A stretch of DNA of 64,000 nucleotides from Solanum dulcamara (lineage: Eukaryota; Streptophyta; Magnoliopsida; Solanales; Solanaceae): positions 53,902,001-53,966,000 of the forward strand of contig NC_077240.1 of NCBI RefSeq assembly GCF_947179165.1, in the 5' to 3' direction. Made by a program: the position numbers and the translations under genes. Below the pieces are notes generated by a model, which saw nothing but the letters and a program-made list of their open reading frames with translations, was not told the DNA's origin and made no database searches. The number at the start of each line of letters is the position of its first letter. Positions within the stretch are counted from its first letter, which is position 1. Positions 13,601 to 25,600 of the stretch are shown here, in pieces.

Positions 13601-16600
13601 ACACTAGTCTAAGCCTAGACTAAGGCTAAACATGCTTCCAAATACATAAAACAAAGGCACAACACACACCACAAGGTAGAGATAATCAACAATAACAAGA
13701 GACATGCTTTAACAGTCAAAAACTCCGAGTTTAAAGCTTAGGACATTTAGGGGACAACAACTTTGAGAAACAAATTAATCAAAACAAAACCTCGATGGAT
13801 GAAACTATATACACAGCTTTGGAACCTTACCTCCAGCTAAAACATCAATTTACCTCCAGCGAAGCTTCTAATCCACTCCCCGAGCTCACCAACGCGTTCC
13901 CCTCGAAATTCTCTTGAGGTTAGACCTTTGAATCGCCAAAATTGAGCTAAGATTGAGAGAGATATTGCCTTTTGAAGTATGAAAAGATGAATCACCTAGC
14001 CTTTTAATCAAAGTGACAGGCCAAGTATTGGCCTTCGCGAACGCGAGTTAAGTGGCCCGCGAACGCGGAGGTCAGGAGAATTGACCTTCGCGAATGCCGC
14101 TAGAGGTCCGCAAACGCGGAGGCAAAAGTAACAGACCTCCGCGAACGCGGCCTAGACCTTGCGAACGCGGAGAGCAAAATCCTGGGCCTTCGCAAACGCG
14201 GCCAAGGGCACGCGATCGCGGAGAACAATTTCTCATGCACCAGATATCAACTGAAATGCTGTTTTTCACCAAGTTCAAATACTCCGATAAGGTGCTCGAA
14301 ATTCATTCGGAACCCCGTGCGTGCAAACGAGATATGCTACCCACCAAATTCGATGTTCTAGACTCAATGGCATAGTCAAAATTTTCATACGAAGTCGTTA
14401 CAACTGAAAGTGGGTCCCACACCCAAGTGTCAAATTGAGCCTAATTCCACAACGAGCCTCGAAATTAGATCGAAAGCCTCGAGAAGCGAACGAAGGGTCG
14501 TTCTAGACCAAACTTGACAATCTAGAACTGACCAAGCTGTCAGAATTTTCAGTCGAGCGCGTTTTCCAAGAATGTTGATCAAAGTCAACCATAGGCCAAA
14601 TTTCAAAGGCAAAAGCGCCAAATGACCCAATACTCTATCGATTGCCTCGATACTCAGGTCGACCATTCCACTAGCCTAATTGAGCCATTTCAGAGCTGAT
14701 GGAACCCTCAAAATTCTGTTCTGAGGTCGTTTTCCTAAAGTTATGATCGAAGTCAACTTTTCAAGTTATAAAAGCTCCAAAATAGGAAAATGGTCCTAAA
14801 ACCCAAACGAATGACCAGGTGACCGAACAGTCAGTGCCAGCAAGTCATAAATGACTTGGGTCGCTACAGGAACTCTCTAAACGATGAAATGCATGCTTTA
14901 TTTCTTAAATGACTTGGAGGGTCATTACACTATCAAATTATACTCGCACAATCTTTGTCGTTATAGCATTTGCGCAAAGAGGCCATGTGCATGTCCTGGT
15001 ATTCATGAGTGCTCTAGAAATCTGTCGCAATTTCATAGAGCGGCACCACCCCACACTTATATAATTCCAATCATCAAGTGTATTCTGCAGAGCAATACAC
15101 CACCTATAAAGGATATGATTTGGATTAAGAGTTTAACTCAACCCTCACTTTGCCTTGCAGATTATTGCACTATAATCACACATCATAGGAGGGACATAAT
15201 TTTATAGTACTTACTTGATCAACTAATGACTTGTTATTACCCATATGAACTTAATTCATGGGATCTCCAATCACATAGGTTGGGTTACTATCATTGTTGA
15301 TCTTCTCAAGTTGACAAAAGAATTCTCACTCTCCTCGATGTTTCTTTTAGTGTGTGAATTGATCAGATTCACCTCTGACTACACAAAATAATTGTCTCAA
15401 AACAACCGTTTTATCACACTATGTCTCAAACACATGTAATGATTTTGCCATTGCAAAAATTATTTTTCATAGCAATTATTATTGCTTCGCAACCATATAT
15501 GAATTTTGATAGCCACTTACTATCATAATTATACCCCTCTAGTATTACCAAATACAATTTGTTGGGTACTACACTTGTGGTACCTCTCATGTATCACCAA
15601 TAACTTCTTTCCAAAATGATGCATCAAAAAGCAATATCATTTTTAACAACAAGAACACGAGAAATATTATCGCTTTATAAACTCAATAATACTTTATTTA
15701 TTTTTTCAACTCTAACGTTGCATTTAGTCACGTCACAACTGATTATCACAAATATGCATATGCAACATTGATTAGAATACAATCAACAACTTAGATCCTA
15801 TTTTTCTTTTCTTAGGATCATGTAGCACAACCTTAGCAAGACACCCCTACACTTTTAAATATTTCATAATAGAGGAATAACTTTTTCACAGTTCATAAAG
15901 TTTTCAAGTTTGTATGTAACATACAAGTTTATACATTAAAAATATATCATAATCCAGTTTCTCAACAAACATATGATTACATATCTAGAGATAGCATCTC
16001 TAAATGTGACACATAAGCATTTGTCATTCCTAGTCATTATTGATACAAGTCTCAAAAAATCCGAAAGAGTTACTTTGAACAATTTAAATATTCTAGAAAC
16101 AAACATGTAATTTCTTAGTATGCTCAATTTTAACACAAATCTCACATTTAAAAAATATTTGGGAATTTATTGAAATAATACCTTGTGAACTCTTAAAATA
16201 AGATAAACTAAATTATACAAGTCTAACAAGTCACACATCAGATGAATCAATCAAGTAAATATTAGCACTAGCATTTTCATCTTGAAAAATATTAGTCACA
16301 AATAAATCGTGCTTAAAATACTCATCATCCATAACAACATTTGTTAACACATTGTCATATTCACATAAAACAGTCATTCAATCTTTTCTCATGATTCCAC
16401 AAGAATCAATTTGCACGAATATTGATATCATGTACACCTCAGATAATGCCAATATTTTAAATATGTGAGTTTAATAAGAAGAATCTTTTCATTCTAAGAA
16501 CTTGAGTAGTTCTAGGATCACCAACATATATAAAATTTTCTCCAGTTCGGGTGTAGGGCATAACAATTTTAGTTAGCACACATATGCTCAACAACACCAA

Positions 16601-19600
16601 ATTACTCACATTGGCCACAAGATTCGCTTGAGAAATGACCACAACAATTTATATCATCCGCTTAGTCAAATTTATTTTTACTTAGCGAGATTCTCATTTC
16701 TCTGAATCTTCTTCTATATTGAGGGGTATGTTAGTCCAATTTGCTACACTTAAATCTATTAAAATGTAGACATAGTATCATCACATACCTTACTAGCAAC
16801 ACAAAAGTTCAACCATTAAAGACTCCTCGGCTTTCCAACGTCACTACCTATTTCTTATGCAGCAAAATGAGATGACAAGTAGAAAAGATGCAAAACCAAA
16901 GTGTTCCTCCATAGATTTCGCCGGTGCTTCCCTTGTACAAAATAAACCAGACTCCCCATTGTCTCTTGATTATTACTTTTCAGTAATCAATTTGTTCGTT
17001 TGGCAGTGTTGATCACAACGCTATCGATTTTGCCGATTAATAGTATTTTTTGTAAAAGTATAAAGATATCCTTAATATTGTTGAAAATCTTACGGAAAAT
17101 ACTCCATCACAACGAACACTAACACTTCATCACGAACACTTCATCACAAACACTTGTAAGGAATTCACATAGCTTGAGGCGTGCTTCTGTCACTGTCCTT
17201 AAGGATATTTCACCTGGTATGGGTGTATTCCCCAGGATTCAACAAGATCTTCTAGTATAAACTAGGAGCCAGAAACTAACAAAAATTCTACAAAAGAAAA
17301 CCCAACACCATAACAAAGAGAAGAAATTATGGTTATGATGTATATTGTCAAGATTCAAAAGTATCGCATCACCATAGAAAAAGAGATGTATATATAGGTA
17401 TAAAAAAGTTCATAGGTGAAGAGGTCAACCATTATAATTCCATAAAGAGGCTAGTAATTTTTCAGATTTAATGGCAATGAAGAAATGATTTAATTGTCAT
17501 TCAAAGTAATTAGCCGTTGGAGTATTTCCTCATAATTGGCCATTAAGGCCATTTAAGATAATGCCATTAAGGCTATTCAAGAATAAGTTTAAATCACTCT
17601 TACAAAGATATTATTATATTTTTGAGATATATTATTTTTTCCAACAGGACCAACATGCGTTATGGAGAAAGTGATAACAAAGAAATACGGGGTCTTCGTA
17701 GGGGATTGGAGGACCAAAATTGTAACTATGCCTTGTGTATGTGGTTTATGGAGGAATATAAAGGAAGGATGAGAAGAGTTTAGCGATAATGTGATTTTTA
17801 GGTTGGGGGATGAGAGGAGTGCAAATCTTTGGGAGCATATGTGGTGTGGGGATAACATATTGAGTTGTTCTTTTCTGAACCTTTTTTGAATATCATGCCA
17901 AAAGGAGAGTATAATCCAACGAGTTCAGAGGCTTCAGGGTGGAAAAATATTTTGGGGTTTGAGATCTAGGAGGAATTATCACGATGTCTTGTTGAATTGC
18001 TTCACATGCAAAGTACACCATAAAATGTTCAGGATGTTTGAAGGTGAGGAATGGGGAACAATGAGATCTTTTTTGTTAATCATATTATGAGACTTTTGAC
18101 AGGGAAGAGGTTGCCTTTTCACATGTCTCCATTTGGATCCCTAAGGTACCAAGGGAAGTGTACTTTTTGGCGTGATTAGCAACTAGAGGGGTGATTTTGA
18201 CTATCGAAAACTTGAGAAAGAGGAAGATTACTTATGTTAGCTAGCGTTTTATGTGCAAAATGTCAGGTGAAGATGTGGATCACCTTCTTTTCCATTGTTG
18301 GCTAGCTTCTCGGTTATGGTGGGAAATTCTGAGTTGGTTTGGAATACAATGAGTGACGCTTGGTACTGTGAAGGATAGAGTAGAAATGTAGGGTGTAAAA
18401 TGTTGCTCTACTAGCACTTATTTGGGTCCTCTGGAGAGAAAGAAATAGAAAAGCTTTTGAAGGTGCAGAAAGAAATTTTGTACAATTGAGGAGTAGCCTT
18501 TTTTCCCTTATTGCTTTTTGGTGCACTCATGAGGTTCTGTTACGTGTAGAAGACTGGGTGATGTTCATAGATAATCATACTTTTTGTAGGTTCTCTACTT
18601 TTTTTGGTATACCCTTCGTATATGGTTTTTTTCCCAAACTTCGAATGAAATCTTTATTACTTGAAAAAAAGATAAAGTTTATGTATTTATGGCTAACCTC
18701 GAACTGATTTGCTAATTAGTTGGTACTTGGGAGGGTTTTCTTACTCAACAGAGCATACATCCTATGTGAAATTTGGGATTCCACTTTAAAGTAAACTATC
18801 TCATGTTTTGAGGGAATCTTCAGAGTGACAGTCAATTACTTGTGTCATGACCTAATTTCACTAAGCTGTGATGACACCTACCCTCAACCATCAGGCGAAC
18901 CAACACAATGGATAATTATCAAAACCCAAAAGAGATATAAAGTCTAACAGGAAATAACATAGATAATGAAGTTTGAAACAACTGAAATCGAAGTATCATA
19001 AGTCATGAGCATCTAAGACTGAAATTAATACAGCTGTCTGTAAGAAATACATAGGGTTCTGAAGTGATCTAAGACAGAGAGGGACATCCAAGCGACTTCA
19101 AAAAAGGTATGCAACTCACACTGGAAGCACAAACATCTCCTATGCTGCCTCTCGAATGATATTGGTACCCAGATCAATATCTGCACACATTAAGTATCAT
19201 TGGCTGTCCCCAACTTTAGTGATGAGAGTTGTATTGGAAGTACTTACTTTCATAAACCCATGCAATTCAAGTACATGACAGTAACAAAGCATAGAAACTG
19301 CATAATTAAGTATGCGCAAACACAACATTTGTATAAAATGCATCAACATGAGTGCATAAATCAATATGCATGATAAATACTGAAACTTTTTACCAAAAAA
19401 CCGGCATTCCCAATGCCTCGAATGACAAACCTGTGAGCACACTGCCCACGGTAATCGAGTAACAGTGACTCATGAGGTACAAATCTAATCAACACGCCAT
19501 AAGCGGAGCTTGAGGCTCAATCATCAGAATGTGGATAACTCAACACGTCTACATCAATCTTCACGGACAACTCACGTGCCAAACCGCAAGGACAATTCAC

Positions 19601-22600
19601 ATGCCAAATATCATAGAACACAAATGAATGTCAACCACATGCAAATAGACATACATATGTACAGTGCATGACTAAATCAACCTGACCATGTAACCCGACA
19701 TACATGTAATCTACAGTGTCAAACTAGCATATGAGAGATACCTACAACAATATGCTAGCATATAATGCACAACTTAGTCATGACACAAAAATATCAATTT
19801 ATACACAGAACAACACATGAAACTCGTATGTATAACTCTTGTATCTGTATACGTACTTATCAACTCATATATATGGTATCAATTTGGGAAAATTCCTTTA
19901 TTGAGATCAAAGTCTTAACTTACCTCGGTCCAAACGTAACTTAACCTTCCAAAATTGTTTTCACACCTCAAACCTTCCAAATGGTTCAGCTCCATTCAAA
20001 AGAATAACTAATGGCTTCAAATAAATCCATTGTGGTCAATCTCATAATTAAATACGTGGTGTAGGTCAAAGTCAACTGCAAGTCAACCCTGAGCACATAT
20101 AGTCAAACCTCGAAACAAAATACATTTTTGGGTTACCCATAACCCTATGAGTCTAAATCTATAATCAGATTCCGTTTGAGTTTATTTACTTGATCAAATC
20201 ACCATTTTACCAATTCTATGGCTTAGACAGAAACCTCCAATCTCTATCTTTAAATTCATACATTTAATGGCTAAATCTTGAAAATTCATCTATAATCAAC
20301 ATGGGTAAGTGTACAATCATTACCTTGGAGCTATGTGATGAACCCAAGTTAAAATTCCCCCAATCTCGTAACTACTTCGTTCCAAAAATGATGACAAGAT
20401 GTCAAAAATACCTAAAATGAGCCTCGTATTCTATATGTCAGGATGGCAATGTGACTACTCTTTTGCATATGCGGGACCATAATTGTGGTCAAGGAGCCCG
20501 CAAAAGTGACTAGCCAACCCAGGGTTCCATTACAAATGTGGCTAGGTCATTGCAGTTGTGACCCACTACAAAAACAAACAACCAGCTGCAAATGAAAACC
20601 CCTACCCATCACCTTTGGTCCGCAAATGTTAACTTGGTGTCCGCAATTGTGACGCACCAGGTTCAGCAATGCACCAACTATAACTTTTAAGCCTAAAATA
20701 TGCCAAAACACTCCCAAGCCCCTTAGTTCCCAATCCAAACATACTAACAAATCCAAAAACATAATATGAACCTATAGGAAGTCTCAAAACATGAAACGGG
20801 GAGCTAAAACTCAAAATGAGGGGGTGTTGTTACAACTTGTGATTTTCTGGGAGGTTTGTCCACTAATAGTCAAAGTTAGTCTCTTTTTTTTTAAAAAAAA
20901 TTTTAGGACCAAATTGGAATCGTCTTTTGGCATTGATTAATGTGATTAACTATTTTTATGTTTGAGCATTCTTATGCTCTAAATACTCTTTCACAGAGAA
21001 TTATGCAAAAAATATGTATATATTCATTATATAGAAGATTAAGCATTTTTCGTCTTTTTAGCATAATTCTATGTGGAAGAGTTATTTGGCAAGTAATATG
21101 AGTTTAGTTAACAGAAGTTAACGAGTAGGAGGAGCTGGTTTAAATTTCAAAAGGAAAATTGTGGACTGCAGGGTCTCGATATCCTGTTTGTAGAATGTTC
21201 TTATTCTTTGTGTTACTGATATCTTTCCTACAAAATTCTGAAGTGGTCTTCAAGTCAGCCTTATGCTGTCCTACTAGGCTATGTTTTGTTCTAAACTGTG
21301 CCTTGTCAATGCACGCAGACTTGTCATCATGTCTTTGGTGGATTTGGCACATGGAAAACATAGACACGTTCCGTACAGAGACTCTAGGCTAACTTTTCTC
21401 CTTCAGGTGAAGTATCTTATGATTATTAGGCACATAATACTGAAGTATTAAATTATTATTGAATTTCTCAAAATAGAAGGCTATCTTTTTTTTCTTCGAT
21501 GTAGGATTCTCTAGGTGGGAACTCAAAAACTACAGTCATCGCCACCATCAGCTCATCTATTTGGTAACAGGATAATCTCTGCTGTCATTTTGAAAACATA
21601 ATTGTAGTGTTGTAATGACTAGTTTTTATTCTCTGCAGTTCTGCCAGTGAGACACTGAGCACTCTAAAGTTTGCTCAGCGTGCAAAACTTATTCAGAACA
21701 ATGTACGAACTTCCAGATATATGCTTACTTTTGTTTGCAAAAGCCAAAATTCCTTAATTATTAAAATTCTGAGCTATATTTTCTAGGCTATGCTGACTTT
21801 TGTTTGGAAAAACCAAAATTCTTTAAATTATTAAATTTCTGAGCTATATTTTCTATGCCATGCTACTTTTGTTTGGAAACCAAAAGTTTTTAGTTTTTAA
21901 AGTATTGACCTTTACTTTTCTAGGCTAAAATAAACGAAGATGCTTCAGGTGATATTTCAGCATTGCAGCAGCAAATCCAACAACTGAAGGCATGTAACAT
22001 GCTCTATTAAAGGTGTATAATATTATGTTGTATATGAAACATGTAAAATATTCAGTGCTCTCAAGTATACTTGAAAACTTGTTGAACAGGGTCAGTTGTC
22101 CTTTGTACTGAAGCATCAGGGATCTGAGAGATATTTTGCAGAAAGTGTCCCACAATTAGATCAATTCATCTTGGGCGACTGTCCTGAGAGCTTTGACCTG
22201 TCTGAGGAATTGGATAAGCACACTGATCGTGGTCAACAACATGGAAGAAAAAACTCGGTAGTCTTCTACTCCTTCAATTGTTCCTCTATTTAGCATCAAG
22301 ACCAAGTATAATATTGTCCCATGAATCTATGACAGTTGCATTATCTGAAAGCAACTTTGCTCAATGTCGTGAGGAGAGCGAAATTGGCTGAGATGGAAGT
22401 TAGGAGATTAGAGGCTGAAATTGAAGAGATGAAACATTTGGTACGCTAATTATGACATCTCTTATGTACATTGTGATATTAGAAAGTGCACTTTAGATGA
22501 AATTGATATTTAAATGTAATACCATGTTTAATAAAAGTTAAAGGGTTGTTTTACAGGTTCATCAGCAAGAAGAAGAGGTTCAACTTAGCAAAGAGATAAT

Positions 22601-25600
22601 GGAGCTCAAAGACGAAAAACTTGACCAATTGGAATCACTTGGAAATGGAATAATTTCTGCAGACAGCTTTGTCCTGGAAGAGAATAATGCTTTAAAAGAC
22701 GAGATTCAGATACTTCAGGCCAGACCTGAACTAAATCCAGAATTGACTCAAGCATCTGAGAATATTAGCCTCAGAAAGAAACTCAGATGGTAATAACTAT
22801 GAACATCTGTCTTGCCAAAGATTGATGCTCCCTGTTCTATGGTAATTTAATCTTGCATCTGTCTTTTCAGGTTTGAAAACTTCTATGAGAATGAGGAGAC
22901 AGAAAAATTGCTTGCTGAAATGTCAGAATTACGTGAACAGGTTCAAATTTACTCTCATGGCTCTATTTTTTTGGGTTCAATACATCCATTGCTTTTCATG
23001 AAATTTACTCTAGGTCAAGTTTTTGGAATTAGTCATGCTTTCCTGGGCAGCCTGTGCCTGCATAAGAGAAGAACATCAGGTTACTGATAAGGTGACTGTT
23101 GTGTACCTTCTGACATGTGTAAACGGCATACCCAATGCAGGAAAGAGTCGCTGCAAGAGAGTTAAAAGAATGTGGAGAAATGAATTCAAAAATAATCAGG
23201 TAAAGTCTCTGCAAGTGAAAATCCAATAAGCATATAAAGGGTGTACACAACTAAATCTTCAGCTCAGCCTGCAGCTACCCCTTACATGTATGCAAACTTG
23301 CAATAAACAATTTGATATTGCTTTTGTATTTAAACAGTGTGGTCATTTTAATTTCCTATATTTTGTGAATTTTGTTGGTAGACCGAAATAAATAAATGCA
23401 ATTGTTTCCTATCTAAACAGTTTAAGCTTTTACCTGAGGTGTTCACCACTATTTAACGTGAAATTAGAGCAAACAAAGGTTTTATCTTGAAGTCTCACCC
23501 CCACCCAAAAACTAAAGTATTTTCACTTGCTCGACCCAAGAAAAAGAATCAGGGCTGGCATGTGAAGGGTGTGTTGTAGATAAATAAATAAGTGTTTCTC
23601 TGTAACATCTTAACTTTTAGATGAGGTGGTTAATTCTATTCAACAAATTTAATTTCTTTCAGAGCATAAAAACGGCTTATATCGCTTACCAAATCAGTGG
23701 AACTTATGTATAATAAATATAGTAATAATTGCAGTCCAATGCCTTTGGGTAATATAGTTTACAAAATAGTCAACAAATGTATAGCTTTTGTATATTTAAG
23801 TATAATATACATAATCAATATATAGATTTTGTATATTTCAGCCATATTGGTAAATTAGTTTGGTCGAACTGTACTTATTGGTAGGCTTCCCTAAATATAT
23901 ATATATATGTATGTATGTATCATATACTCCCTTTGTTCAGTTTTACTTGTCCACTATCCGAAAAAAAGATTTTCACTTTTACTTGTTACTTTTAACATAT
24001 CAAGAAAAAACAAAAATATCCATAGTGTCACGACCCAACCCCATAGGCCGTGACTGGGGTCCAACCTGGACCCCCGTATATGTAACTTTCAAATATAACC
24101 AAAACCCCAATAGGTCAAAACTTTTTCATGTTCATGTAGCCTCCTTCATTCGTATCGTATCATGAAAGAGAATGCAAGCCGACAAGGCTGCCATAACAAA
24201 AACATTCACAACGTGCCGTATAGGCACAACCGAAATAACCTCATGAACAACCCACACATACATGTCTACAGACCTCTAAGAATAGTACGGTAACATATGG
24301 CGGGACAGGGCCCCCGCCGTACCCCTGAATAAACAAATACATATATACATCGGATGACTAGTACAAAAAAAACTAGGCTCCGGAATAGTGGAGCACCTCC
24401 AATCATAGGTGAGCGGAAATCTGGAGCTAGCGGATCTCTGAACTGAACATCTGTACCTGCGGGCATGAAACGCAGCCCCCCGAAGAAAGGGGGGTCAGTA
24501 CGATACATGTACTGAGTATATAAGCATACATTACTGAGATAACAACTGAAACAGGGATGCAGGAAATCAAGTATAACATTTAATAGGGTACTGTACTTGC
24601 ACCTCATAAAATAAATTCCTGTATACCAATATCACGTACCGTATCCATCCCGATCGGGGACTCAGTATCACAAATACATCATCTATCACGATAGGCATAT
24701 GCACATTGTTAGCACTGTGGAACGTACAAACCAATCCATATATATAGCAAGCACATGCCGAGGAACGACGGCCCGATCCATATATCGTGTAATAATGCCG
24801 AGGAACGACGGCTTGATCCGTATATCTCATGATAATGCCGAGGTATGATGGCCCGATCCGTATCTCATATATTAGTGCCTAGGAACGACAACCCGATCCA
24901 CATATCACACAACAATGCATATACGTGCATGTAAGACTTTGTAACACATCAGACATCCCCCAACCATTATCATAAATATGCCTAAGAAACCCCAGATTTA
25001 GGAATTTACACACCCAATCACTATTCAGCCTATTGAAGGCTCGAGGGTCGTAGTTTAACTACTTCAAGACCCTTAACATTTAGGAGTGAACTCGAGTCAT
25101 AAGTTATACGCAGGACTTACAATTGGAACTGCCTTTACATTCATATCATACCTCAATTCAATTACATTTAAGACATTCCAAAGGGAAGAAGAGACAGGCT
25201 TTACACATACCACCTTTCGTCATATAGAAGCCCTAAAAGGCAACAACTCAATTACTACAGGAGTTCTAATATCACGAAGTCAATGAAACTCATGGCTCAT
25301 GCTTGGAATTTATGAATGGAATTACCCCAAGCTCAAATACATATCATTCATTACTAACGTCTAAGACATGCCAAAAAAGAGAAGAATAGCTTTACATACT
25401 TATGCCAAAAACATGCCAAAAGAAAGCTTCACATACCTCGTATGGACTTCTCTCAATCATGTCCACGTCGTCGTCCTCCGAACCTATTTAACATGGAAGA
25501 AATGTGAGTATCAACAACCTTAACTTTTCAGTGCCCTCAGTTGCACCTTAGTATTCATGGAACCTATTTCCTTATTCGTCTCCTCGACTAGTTCTTTAAT

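Larger units (their letters stand above)
10492..17646 (-). mobile_element. Ty1/Copia LTR retrotransposon, antisense, heavily disrupted
   Basis: Two long terminal repeats, 10492-12100 (enlarged by an insertion) and 17079-17646, start TGTTGGAA/TGTTGAAA and end TTCCAACA. Flanking 5-bp duplications GGACT (10487-10491) and GGACC (17647-17651) differ by one base. On the minus strand a purine-rich tract with GGGGAT abuts the left LTR, fixing the orientation. Internal DNA 14869-17078 is stop-ridden; minus-strand words such as [16 protein letters not shown] near 16500-16560 resemble the gag-integrase boundary of Copia proteins. It inserted into the L1 and later received a Mutator-like element and a solo LTR. 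Confidence 0.8.

Noticed and set aside
14030..14225. CG-rich block as part of an rRNA or a CpG-island promoter
   Set aside because: It is a run of short degenerate units inside an LTR, repeated in a related LTR, with no rRNA similarity visible.
14884..15207. 107-codon plus-strand frame
   Set aside because: Falls in decayed Copia interior on the opposite strand to the element; no recognisable domain.
1615..21318. Kinesin gene as two separate pseudogene halves
   Set aside because: The split glycine codon and exact motif continuation across the intron, plus no inactivating change in any exon, favour one functional gene.
24266..24607. 113-codon minus-strand frame
   Set aside because: Lies inside a solo LTR bounded by CATAG duplications; no protein family resemblance.
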